From Engelhardtia mirabilis (GTDB lineage: Bacteria; Planctomycetota; UBA1135; GCA-002686595), in the NCBI RefSeq assembly GCF_007748095.1, contig NZ_CP036287.1, forward strand, positions 4,340,001 through 4,404,000: 64,000 bases of DNA. Direction: 5' to 3'. Below, piece by piece: positions 42,008-49,465 of the stretch. A model generated the notes under the pieces. It was not told where the DNA came from. It did not search any database and saw only the letters and a program-made list of their open reading frames with translations. The translations under genes and the position numbers were made by a program. Every line of letters starts with the position of its first letter. Positions within the stretch are counted from its first letter, which is position 1.

Positions 42008-42985
42008 TCAGTCGCAGGCGACGACCTGACCAGAGGCGAAGACCACCCGACGGTGCTCACCGGCCGGCACGCGTTCCCCGGCCAGAACCAGGCATTCGGT
42101 CAAGTGCGCTCCGGCCGCGACCACGGCACCGGCCATGACCACCGTCCGCTCCAAGCGCGCCGAAGGGTCCACCTTCGCGTCGGGAGCCACGAAGAAACGA
42201 TGGCCCTCGCGCTCGAGCACGTGGAGGTTGAGGTCGAGCAGGTCGGAGGGTTCGGAGAGGTTGAGGTCGCGCTGGACGACGGGGGCGGGAATCACCCCGT
42301 AGCCGTCCTCGATGAAGATCTGGATCGCGTCCGTCAGCTCGTACTCGTCCCGCAGGGCCGTGCGAGGGGTGTGGCGGATGGAGTCGAAGATGGCCGGATC
42401 GAAGAGGTACAGGCCGCAACCCTTCAAGTTGGTCCGCGGGTGCCTGGGCTTCTCGATCACTCGCCGCACCATCCCGGCCTCGTCGAGGTCGACAGTGAAG
42501 TTGCGCCGGATCGCCGCGGGGTCCGACTCGACCTTGACCGCCAGGACCGCGTCGACACCGGGCCGCTCGAAGAGCTCGAGCATCGAGCCCAGGTTCTCGG
42601 TCTCGAAGAAGATGTCGCCCAGGAACAGCAGGAAGGGCCGCGTCAGGTGCGGCTCGAGCTGGCCCACCGCGTGGGCGATGCCGAGCATCTGGTCCTGCTC
42701 GACGTAGCGCAGGTGCACGCCGAACTGGGACCCGTCGCCGAGTTCCTGGACCACGCGGTGACCCAGGTGACCGATCACGATCGTGATCTCGCGCACGCCG
42801 AGGTCCCGCATGGCCTCGATCTGCCAGACCATCAAGGGCCGGTCCAGCAGCGGCAACAACGGCTTCGGGTAGCGCTCGCTGAAGGGGCGGATCCGCTTGC
42901 CCTTCCCGGCAGCGAGGATGACGCCCTCGATCGGGGCGTCGCTCGGGGCCGCCGGGGCGGCGCTCTCGGGGGGGCTCTCGCTCAT
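42008..42985 (-). CDS. Sugar-1-phosphate nucleotidyltransferase
   Basis: A 325-residue nucleotidyltransferase of the GlmU/RmlA/GalU fold. The signature GVILAAGKGKRIRPFS then PKPLLPLLDRP (about 20-50) binds the NTP, and QDQMLGIAHAVG and FLLFLGDIFF follow. A C-terminal short left-handed-helix-like stretch (VDPSARLERTVVMAGAVV) suggests a hexapeptide end. The sugar and nucleotide cannot be fixed from motifs: glucose-1-phosphate thymidylyl- or uridylyltransferase or mannose-1-phosphate guanylyltransferase are candidates. The N-terminal 18 residues are Ser/Pro/Ala-rich. The gene is separate from both neighbours. Supplies activated sugars for envelope polysaccharide. Confidence 0.88.
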   Translation of the reverse strand: MSESPPESAAPAAPSDAPIEGVILAAGKGKRIRPFSERYPKPLLPLLDRPLMVWQIEAMRDLGVREITIVIGHLGHRVVQELGDGSQFGVHLRYVEQDQMLGIAHAVGQLEPHLTRPFLLFLGDIFFETENLGSMLELFERPGVDAVLAVKVESDPAAIRRNFTVDLDEAGMVRRVIEKPRHPRTNLKGCGLYLFDPAIFDSIRHTPRTALRDEYELTDAIQIFIEDGYGVIPAPVVQRDLNLSEPSDLLDLNLHVLEREGHRFFVAPDAKVDPSARLERTVVMAGAVVAAGAHLTECLVLAGERVPAGEHRRVVFASGQVVACD

Positions 42986-43139
42986 GGTGTCTGCCGACGG
43001 TCGATCGTGGCGCGTTTCGGTGGGTCGGATCGGGGAGAGCCTAACAGCCCCGCAAGGGGAGCCCCAACTTCAGGCGATGCGACGACGCGGGCCGCCCCGA
43101 CGACACTCGGTCATCGGCAGCTGCCCGCGTCGATCGCGG

Positions 43140-45521
43140 TCACTTGGTCTTTCCGCGGGCGAACCAAAGGGTGTCGGATTCGGGCGAGAGCATCAGTAGC
43201 TCGGGAGCCACGTCGCCCTCGGTATCGACGAACTGGGCGTGCTTCACTCCGAAGGGAATCGTCGCCTGGCCCTGGTCCCCGAACAGCAGCGTCTCGACAA
43301 ACTCGAGCTGGCCCTCGTTCTTGAGGAAGATCGGGCGGCCCGTCGAGGTCAGGACCGCGAGATCGTCGTCGAGGTCCCCGTCGGCGTCGCCCACCAGGAC
43401 AGCCGCCGGCTCGTACTCGAACAGCGAGGAGTTGCCCGCCGCGATCTCCAGGGCGACGTAGTCCCCCAACCCGGCCTTCGAGGTCAGGACCTGGATCGCG
43501 GTGGCCAACTGCCCGAGCTGGTTGCAGACCAGCTCGTCGATGCCGTCCTGGTCCAGGTCGGCCGGGGTGATCTCCGTCGACAGGAAAGGCAGGGCCACGA
43601 ACGGCCCGGGAGCCAGTTCGCCGGTCCCGTCGCCGACCAGGACCACCACGCCGGTGACTGTCTGATCGACCTCGCCGGTGGTGATCGCTGCGTCGACGTT
43701 GCCGTCACCATCGAAGTCCCCGACGACCACGGCCAGGGGCCGGACATCGGGAGTCTCCACCACGGGCAGGGCCGTGAAGCCCAGCTCGCCGTCGCCCAGC
43801 AGCACGCGTACGCCGCGATCACCCGAGAGGGTCACCACCATGTCGGGAAAGCCGTCCCCGTTGAGGTCGCCGCTGTCGACGCCGATTGGCTGCAGGCCCA
43901 CGCCATAGGAGGTGTTGGCATCGGGAGCTTGGAAGGGCAGCGCCCCGAGGTTCTCCATGATCCGCACCTCGCTCGACTGGTACACGGCGATGGCCACATC
44001 GAGGTCGCCGTCACCGTCGAAGTCCTCGAGCGCCAGGCTGCCGGGGGTCTCCGCAGCGGTCGGCTCCAGCGGCACTTCGCCAGCGAGTTCGTAGCCGCCC
44101 TCGGGCAGACCGCGCAGGAAGGCCACCGAGCGTTGGAACAGGTCGACGGTGACGACGTCGACGAACTGGTCGCCGTCGAGCTCGCCGGCGCGCAAGAACT
44201 GGCTCTCCAGAGGCACCGAGTAGCCCCGAGCCCCGCGGGTTCCATCGCTGTCATTCCGCAGGATGGTCGTGCCCATCGAGTGCCCGCAGACGATGTCGGG
44301 AAACTCGTCGGTGCCCAACTGGCGCACCTCGAGCAGGCGCGGGAACTTGCCGAGCTCGATGCGCTCGATGCCGTCGTCGGGTGCCTTGCCCTCGCTCGCG
44401 AGCGGCATGATCATCAGTTGGCCCGCGTCGAGCAGACCCACCAGGGCTTCACGCTGGCCGTCCAGGTCCAGGTCGGTGACCTCGAAGGTGCTGACACGAC
44501 CGCCGACGAAGAGCTCGCCGTAATCCGCCATCACGCCGTCGTCGCCGCGGAGGTAGAGCTGCACGGACAGCGACTCACCGGAGAGGTCGAACACCGCGAT
44601 GTCCTCGGTCCCGTCGCCGTCCACGTCGCCGGCGGATTCGAGCAACGGAATCCGGGGCGCCGGGAGGTCCCAAGTCGGGTCGGCGAAGCTGCCGTCCGCG
44701 TTCTGGAGGAACACGGCCACGCTGCCCGGACCCTCGCCGTCGTAGGCCTGCTCGCCGCCCAGGACGTCGTTCAGACCATCGCCGTCGACGTCGAAGACCA
44801 GCGAGCTGAGAACTGCGCCGACGCCGGTCGGACCCGTGGAGGTCAGGATCTCGGCGACCTCGAGGCCAGGTCCGAGGTCGCGGTAGACGTAGATCGACTG
44901 CAGGTCGGGGATCGGCACCAGCAGCGAATCGGTCGGATGGCCGAGGTTGCCCGCGGACAGGGTCAAGGCGTAGCTGGGCAGCGCGAACTCGTTGGCCAAC
45001 TCGAGTTCGCCGACGCCCCCACCGGCGGCGGGGTTCCAGTCGTAGACGCTGAGGCGGCCGATGGTCCCCGCCAGGGCCGCGAGGTCGTCGCCGGCGCGGT
45101 CGAGCGCGTTGCCGACGGGCATGTCCGCCGTGACGCCGATCAAGCTGACGACGGCCACCTCGTCGATGCCATCGCCGTCGAAGTCACCCGACCCGAAGGA
45201 GAAGGGCACGCCCGCCGTGGTCAGGCTCTGGACCTTGACGAATTCGTCGGGGGCGATCCCCAGCCCCACGGTCAGGCTGGATGAGAAGGGATTGAGCTCC
45301 ATCAGGTCGTCGAGGCCGTCGCCATCGACGTCCACGAGCGTCACGTCGCTCGCGCCTGGAGCACCGAGGATGATCCGCTGGCCGAGCAGCAGTTCGATCT
45401 CGGTGGAGCTGATGCCCGAGAAGTCGGAGGTGGAGTCCCCGCCGCCACCCGTGCAGGCGGTGGAGAGGGCCAGGAGGCCGAAAGGAAGGACGAGAGCGGT
45501 TGATCGGAGCAGAATCCGCAT
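43140..45521 (-). CDS. VCBS/FG-GAP repeat lipoprotein
   Basis: A 793-residue protein. The N-terminus (MRILLRSTALVLPFGLLALS, then TAC) is a type II signal with the probable lipidated Cys at 23. It is followed by Gly/Ser and then at least eight Asp-rich blades: DVDGDGLDDLM, DFDGDGIDEVA, DVDGDGTEDIA, DLDLDGQREAL, DFDGDGDLDVA, DLNGDGFPDMV, DFDGDGNVDAA and DADGDLDDDLA. No UnbV domain was recognised. The ATG at 45521 fits the signal; the frame is open up to 45701 without it. A GTTAGGTTT element lies upstream, overlapping the stop of the carbonic-anhydrase-like gene. Outer-surface calcium-binding propeller; the ligand is unknown. Confidence 0.85.
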   Translation of the reverse strand: MRILLRSTALVLPFGLLALSTACTGGGGDSTSDFSGISSTEIELLLGQRIILGAPGASDVTLVDVDGDGLDDLMELNPFSSSLTVGLGIAPDEFVKVQSLTTAGVPFSFGSGDFDGDGIDEVAVVSLIGVTADMPVGNALDRAGDDLAALAGTIGRLSVYDWNPAAGGGVGELELANEFALPSYALTLSAGNLGHPTDSLLVPIPDLQSIYVYRDLGPGLEVAEILTSTGPTGVGAVLSSLVFDVDGDGLNDVLGGEQAYDGEGPGSVAVFLQNADGSFADPTWDLPAPRIPLLESAGDVDGDGTEDIAVFDLSGESLSVQLYLRGDDGVMADYGELFVGGRVSTFEVTDLDLDGQREALVGLLDAGQLMIMPLASEGKAPDDGIERIELGKFPRLLEVRQLGTDEFPDIVCGHSMGTTILRNDSDGTRGARGYSVPLESQFLRAGELDGDQFVDVVTVDLFQRSVAFLRGLPEGGYELAGEVPLEPTAAETPGSLALEDFDGDGDLDVAIAVYQSSEVRIMENLGALPFQAPDANTSYGVGLQPIGVDSGDLNGDGFPDMVVTLSGDRGVRVLLGDGELGFTALPVVETPDVRPLAVVVGDFDGDGNVDAAITTGEVDQTVTGVVVLVGDGTGELAPGPFVALPFLSTEITPADLDQDGIDELVCNQLGQLATAIQVLTSKAGLGDYVALEIAAGNSSLFEYEPAAVLVGDADGDLDDDLAVLTSTGRPIFLKNEGQLEFVETLLFGDQGQATIPFGVKHAQFVDTEGDVAPELLMLSPESDTLWFARGKTK

Positions 45522-45656
45522 GGCGACGACGAGAGTTGAGCCGTCCCCGGATCGGCTGGCCCGCTGACGCCGACGGCGCCTGATTCGAGCTCCACGGCGC
45601 CCCTCGCGCCGCACCTCCCAGGGGAACGAGGCGGCTTCCCTGATTGCCGCCCTGAG

Positions 45657-45665
45657 AAACCTAAC
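45657..45665 (-). promoter_or_regulatory. GTTAGGTTT element upstream of the VCBS lipoprotein gene
   Basis: Minus-strand GTTAGGTTT, identical to the plus-strand site at 35671-35679, lies about 137 bases before the ATG at 45521 and overlaps the TAG stop of the upstream gene. It contains a TANNNT hexamer. Confidence 0.35.
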
Positions 45666-46200
45666 GCACGGAAGGGGCGGAAGCCGAACCCGGGTCCGCA
45701 AGGTAGCGTCGGATTTTGGAGACGTAGCCCGCCGCGCTGGCCCGAATCGCCGCCTGCTCCGCCTCCGTCACGGGTCGCAGGACCTTGGCGGGCACCCCGG
45801 CGACCAGGCTCCCGGGGGGGACCTCGAAGCCCTCCCGGACGACCGCTCCGGCGGCCACGATCGAGCCCGCTCCCACCCGCGAGCCGCCCAGCAGCACGGC
45901 CCCCATTCCGATCAGGCAGTGGTCCTCGACAACGGCCCCGTGCAACACGCAACGGTGCCCGACGGTCACCTCGGAACCGATCACGTTGGGCACCCCGGTA
46001 TCCGCATGGACCATCGTCAGGTCCTGGATGTTGGTCCGCCGGCCGACCGTGAGCGGCGCGTCGTCCCCGCGCAGGACGCAGCCGAACCAGATGCCGACGT
46101 CCTCGGCCAAGGTCACGTCACCGGTGACGATCGCGTCGAAGGCACGAAAGGCGCCGTCCTCGATGGGCTCGAAGAGCCCGGCCGTCGGGTAGTGAGCCAT
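45661..46200 (-). CDS. Gamma-carbonic-anhydrase-family protein
   Basis: A 179-residue left-handed beta-helix (hexapeptide-repeat) protein. The three metal-binding histidines of the gamma class are present at 65 (MVHADTG), 82 (VGHRC) and 87 (LHGAVV), with the usual DAPLTVGRRTNIQD and VAGVPAKVLRPV. Family trimers bind Zn2+ or Fe2+ between subunits; many homologues have carbonic anhydrase activity and others do not. The Glu residues of the archetypal Cam enzyme are not all evident. It is 18 bases from the CPBP gene upstream, same strand, so likely co-transcribed. Cytosolic. Confidence 0.9.
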   Translation of the reverse strand: MAHYPTAGLFEPIEDGAFRAFDAIVTGDVTLAEDVGIWFGCVLRGDDAPLTVGRRTNIQDLTMVHADTGVPNVIGSEVTVGHRCVLHGAVVEDHCLIGMGAVLLGGSRVGAGSIVAAGAVVREGFEVPPGSLVAGVPAKVLRPVTEAEQAAIRASAAGYVSKIRRYLADPGSASAPSVR

Positions 46201-46218
46201 GTGCCTCTTGCGCGCGGG

Positions 46219-47019
46219 TCAGAGCAGGGGATTGATCCCGGTCCAGGCCGCGCCGGCGGCCAAGCCGAGCCACAGGGCCTGGTGCAGGGCGTGGGCGGTA
46301 ATCGTCGCCGCCAAGGACTGGGTACGCAGCATGATCACGCCCAGCACCACCCCCATGCCGAGGGCCGGGGCGAAGAGCTCCACCGGCTGGAGCAGGGCGA
46401 AGAGCAGGCCGCCCAGGGCGATGCCACCGCGCTCGCTGAAGTTCTGGACCAGCAGCGGTTGCAGGAAGCCTCGCAGGACCACCTCGCGCACGACGGGCGC
46501 CACGAGCACCAGGGCCAGGGCCCCCATGGTCCAAGCCGTTCCGTCGAGCTGAGCCATGCGGACGGCCGAGCCGACTTCGCGCGGCTCCCCGCCGAAGGCA
46601 CCCAGCAGCAGCGGCCAGCCGATCGTCAGGCCGACCAGCAGCGGAAGGCAACACAGGTAGGTGGCGACCCCGGCGGCGATCGAGCGTCCCGTCTGGCCGC
46701 GGTGGAAGCCGAGCGAGCGCCAGCCCTCCGGTTGGGTGCGCTCCGCGGCCACCACGGCGACGATCGCGCCACCGACCAGCAGCAGATCCGGCCGCAGCAG
46801 CGAGGTCAGCTCGCCCTCCGGCAGCAGCCCACCCAACAGGTAGAGCAGCAGACCCGCGATCACGGCGACTGACACCTGACTGAAGCCCCAACGCGCGAAG
46901 AAGACGTTGCGACCGGGCCGCAAGCGAAGGGCGACCTGGGCCGCCACCGGCGCCAGGGCGACTCCGGCCCCGGTCAGGGCGAGTGCGGTGGCAACCGTGG
47001 ACGGCGACGTGGGGAGCAT
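46219..47019 (-). CDS. CPBP-family membrane protein with degenerate protease motifs
   Basis: A 266-residue polytopic membrane protein (about eight hydrophobic stretches) of the CPBP/Abi intramembrane protease fold. The motif region reads REVVLR (178-183) where active members have EExxxR, and FALLQ (207-211) where they have FxxxH. His243 of the third motif (HALHQ) remains. Loss of the first Glu and the second His suggests it is not an active metalloprotease. It lies 94 bases after thiG and 18 bases before the carbonic-anhydrase-like gene on the same strand. Substrate or partner unknown. Confidence 0.78.
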   Translation of the reverse strand: MLPTSPSTVATALALTGAGVALAPVAAQVALRLRPGRNVFFARWGFSQVSVAVIAGLLLYLLGGLLPEGELTSLLRPDLLLVGGAIVAVVAAERTQPEGWRSLGFHRGQTGRSIAAGVATYLCCLPLLVGLTIGWPLLLGAFGGEPREVGSAVRMAQLDGTAWTMGALALVLVAPVVREVVLRGFLQPLLVQNFSERGGIALGGLLFALLQPVELFAPALGMGVVLGVIMLRTQSLAATITAHALHQALWLGLAAGAAWTGINPLL

Positions 47020-47072
47020 GGCGAGGGTGGACAGGGCGCCGGCGGAGCCTGCGGTCGAGTGAGCGGGCGGAA

Positions 47073-47095
47073 GGGGACGGGACGGGACGGGACGG
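47073..47095 (+). repeat. GGGAC tandem repeat / G-quadruplex motif
   Basis: Four GGGAC units (47074-47093) preceded by G and followed by GG give four G runs with two-base AC loops, a canonical G-quadruplex motif on the plus strand. It lies between thiG and the CPBP gene, which are transcribed on the minus strand, so the G-rich strand is the template. Confidence 0.85.
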
Positions 47096-47113
47096 TGATG
47101 CAGATGCCCCCGC

Positions 47114-47917
47114 TCAGCCCTCGGCGCCGTCGATGCGGCCGGCCATGGGCGACGAGGCGTTGGCGTAGAGCTTGCGCGGAATCCGGCCCGACAGGTGCGC
47201 CAGGCGGCCGGCGATGCAGGCGTGCTTCATGGCCACCGCCATCCGCAGCGGGTCGCGCGCGCCGGCGATGCCGGTGTTGAGTAGCACACCCTCGGCTCCC
47301 AGCTCCATGGCCTGGGACACGTCGCTGGCCGTGCCGACGCCCGCGTCGACGATCACCGGCACGTCGATCAGCTCCATCAGGATGCGGATCGCGTTGGGGT
47401 TGAGCACGCCCTGGCCCGAGCCGATCGGTGAGCCCGCCGGCATGACGCAGGCGGCCCCGGCCTCGGCCAGGTACACGCCCAGGCGCGCGTCGTCCGAGGT
47501 GTAGACCATGACCGTGAAGCCGTCCTCGACCAAGCGGCGCGTGGCTTCGAGGGTGCCGATCGGATCGGGCAGCAGCGTGCGCTCGTCGCCGAGCACCTCG
47601 AGCTTGACCAGCGGCGTGTCGAGCAGGTCTCGCGAGAGCTGCGCCGTGCGCACGGCCGACTCCACGTCGAAGCAGCCGGCGGTGTTGGGCAGGATCGTGT
47701 AGCGCTGGCGATCGATGTGATCGAACAGCGACGGACCCGCACTGGGGTCCAGGTTCACGCGTCGCACGGCGACGGTCACGCAGTCGGCGCCCGAGAGCTC
47801 CAGAGCTCGCGCGGTCTCCTCGAAATCGCGGTACTTGCCGGTCCCGACCAGAAGGCGCGAGCGCAGGGTGAATTCGCCCACTCGGAGCGGGTCGTCGAGG
47901 AAGGCTGTTTCGTCCAT
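47114..47917 (-). CDS. thiG: Thiazole synthase
   Basis: Builds the thiazole phosphate of thiamine from 1-deoxyxylulose 5-phosphate, dehydroglycine and ThiS-thiocarboxylate. The 267-residue TIM-barrel protein has GEFTLRSRLLVGTGKY, VRRVNLDP, LPNTAGCF, the Schiff-base lysine context LVKLEVLGDE and MPAGSPIGSGQG followed by VDAGVGTASD. thiS lies 78 bases upstream on the same strand, the usual partner. The C-terminal ARKLY-type box is RKLYANASSPM. Cytosolic. No thiamine riboswitch was seen upstream. Confidence 0.97.
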   Translation of the reverse strand: MDETAFLDDPLRVGEFTLRSRLLVGTGKYRDFEETARALELSGADCVTVAVRRVNLDPSAGPSLFDHIDRQRYTILPNTAGCFDVESAVRTAQLSRDLLDTPLVKLEVLGDERTLLPDPIGTLEATRRLVEDGFTVMVYTSDDARLGVYLAEAGAACVMPAGSPIGSGQGVLNPNAIRILMELIDVPVIVDAGVGTASDVSQAMELGAEGVLLNTGIAGARDPLRMAVAMKHACIAGRLAHLSGRIPRKLYANASSPMAGRIDGAEG

Positions 47918-47951
47918 GGTTCGATGGGCGCAGACGGGCCGCGCGGGGGCA

Positions 47952-47959
47952 GAGGATAG
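47952..47959 (-). promoter_or_regulatory. Possible -10 element CTATCCTC upstream of thiG
   Basis: Minus-strand GCTATCCTC in the 78-base thiS-thiG spacer, about 35 bases before the thiG ATG. It is identical to the sequence before the kinase/FGE gene. No clear -35. Confidence 0.3.
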
Positions 47960-47995
47960 CAGTCGGCGGGCCGCCGCTGGGCGACTGCGCGCCGG

Positions 47996-48214
47996 TCAGC
48001 CGCCTCCGACGAGGGTCACCAGCTCGACCACATCGCCCTCGGCCAGGATCCGCTCGGCCCGCGTCGAACGCGGCGCCAGCTCGCGGTTGATCTCGACCGC
48101 CACGACCTCGGGACGCAGGCCCAGCCGCTCCAGCAGCTCGGCGACGGTGCTGCCGAGCGCGAGCTCCCAGGGCTCGCCGTTGACAGTGATGTGGACGGAT
48201 TCCGGGTCGCTCAT
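47996..48214 (-). CDS. thiS: Sulfur carrier protein ThiS
   Basis: A 72-residue ubiquitin-fold carrier whose C-terminal Gly-Gly is activated and thiocarboxylated to deliver sulfur to ThiG. It begins MSDPESVHITVNGEPWEL and ends VTLVGGG; the REL-type middle (VEINRELAPRS) and EGDVVELV are typical. The ATG at 48214 is preferred over a TTG 18 bases upstream. It precedes thiG and follows the methyltransferase gene by 40 bases. Confidence 0.93.
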   Translation of the reverse strand: MSDPESVHITVNGEPWELALGSTVAELLERLGLRPEVVAVEINRELAPRSTRAERILAEGDVVELVTLVGGG

Positions 48215-48254
48215 CGCAGTCTCGGTCGCCAACGCCTCGCCCGGCGATCCGCGC

Positions 48255-49436
48255 TCAGCAGACCCTCAGGATGGCGCACTTGAGGTATTCGCTCTCCGGC
48301 AGGGTGATCAGCACCGGATGGTCGGCGCCGGCGCCGTGCAACGCCTCGACGTAGACGTCGCGTCTCGAGTCCCGCGCCGCCTCGGAGACGAAGCCCATGA
48401 AGGCCTCGCGACCCACCGCGAAGGAGCACGAAGCCGTGACCAGGTAGCCACCGGGCTCGACCAGGTGGATCGCCCGCAGGTTCAGCTCGCGGTAGCCGCG
48501 CCCGGCGCCTGCGGCCTCGCGGCGGTTGCGCGCGAAGGCCGGCGGATCGATGACCACGAGGTCGTAGCGCTCCCCGGCCTCGGCCCGGGCGCGCAGGTCC
48601 TTCATGGCGTTGGCGCGCTCGAAGCGCACGCGCCCGGAGACGCCGTTCAACTCGGCGTTGCGGCCGACCTGCTCCCCGGCGGAGGCCGATTGATCGATGG
48701 CCAGCACTTCGCTCGCGCCGGCACGTGCGGCGGCGATGCCGAACAACCCGTCGTAGCAGAAGGCGTCGAGCACGCGACCACCCTGGGCCAGGCGCGCGGC
48801 GCGTTCGCGGTTCTCGCGCTGGTCGAGGTAGTGACCTGTCTTGTGACCGCCGGTCGGGTCGACTTCGAAGATCAAGCCATCGGCCTGCTCCACGCGCACG
48901 GCCTGGACCGGGTCGCCGCGGATCCACTCGACCCGATCGCCCAACTCCTCGAGCCGGCGCACGGAAGCGTCGGAACGATCGAGGACGGCGCGCGGCTCGA
49001 AGGGCAGTCGCTCGAGCAGCAGCTCCAGCAGGAAGTCGCGCATGCGATCGGAGCCCTGGCAACCGCTCTGGATCACCAGCACGTCCGCGTAGCGGTCGAC
49101 GACGAAGCCGGGCAGCCGTTCGGAGTCGCCGCCGAGCAGGCGACAGGCCCGACCGGGCGCGAGCAGGCCGGCGCGCTCGCGCAGGGACACGGCGCGGTCG
49201 ATCAGCCCGGCCCAGAAGGCCCGATTGGGCTGCTCCGGGCTGCGCGTGACCATCCGCACGGCGATCCGCGACGCGTCCGAGAAGAGTCCCCAGCCGAGGG
49301 GGTTGTCGTTCGGATCGAAGACCGGAGCCAGCTCGCCCGACTGGGCTTCCGCTGCCGCGACATCGTCCGCGTAGAGCCAGGGGTGGCCGCCATGCAGCCA
49401 ACGCCGGCCCTTGCCGGTGGAGATCACCTTCGCCAT
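48255..49436 (-). CDS. RlmI-type class I SAM-dependent rRNA methyltransferase
   Basis: A 393-residue protein like RlmI/YccW cytosine-5 rRNA methyltransferases. A PUA-like N-terminus (GRRWLHGGHPWLYADDV) is followed by a linker and a Rossmann methyltransferase with VLDAFCYDGLFGIAA (SAM loop) and VVIDPPAFARN. Cys in ASCSF fits the m5C-type catalytic region. The ATG at 49436 starts the PUA region; the open frame further upstream is a shadow. It is 29 bases from the HEAT/TPR gene upstream and 40 bases from thiS downstream. The exact rRNA base is inferred, not proved. Confidence 0.88.
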   Translation of the reverse strand: MAKVISTGKGRRWLHGGHPWLYADDVAAAEAQSGELAPVFDPNDNPLGWGLFSDASRIAVRMVTRSPEQPNRAFWAGLIDRAVSLRERAGLLAPGRACRLLGGDSERLPGFVVDRYADVLVIQSGCQGSDRMRDFLLELLLERLPFEPRAVLDRSDASVRRLEELGDRVEWIRGDPVQAVRVEQADGLIFEVDPTGGHKTGHYLDQRENRERAARLAQGGRVLDAFCYDGLFGIAAARAGASEVLAIDQSASAGEQVGRNAELNGVSGRVRFERANAMKDLRARAEAGERYDLVVIDPPAFARNRREAAGAGRGYRELNLRAIHLVEPGGYLVTASCSFAVGREAFMGFVSEAARDSRRDVYVEALHGAGADHPVLITLPESEYLKCAILRVC

Positions 49437-49465
49437 AAGGCGCGAGAGTGTACGCGCGCGGCCCG

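Noticed and set aside
47918..48254. Thiamine pyrophosphate riboswitch ahead of thiS/thiG
   Set aside because: The spacers are only 40 and 78 bases and show no THI-box sequence.
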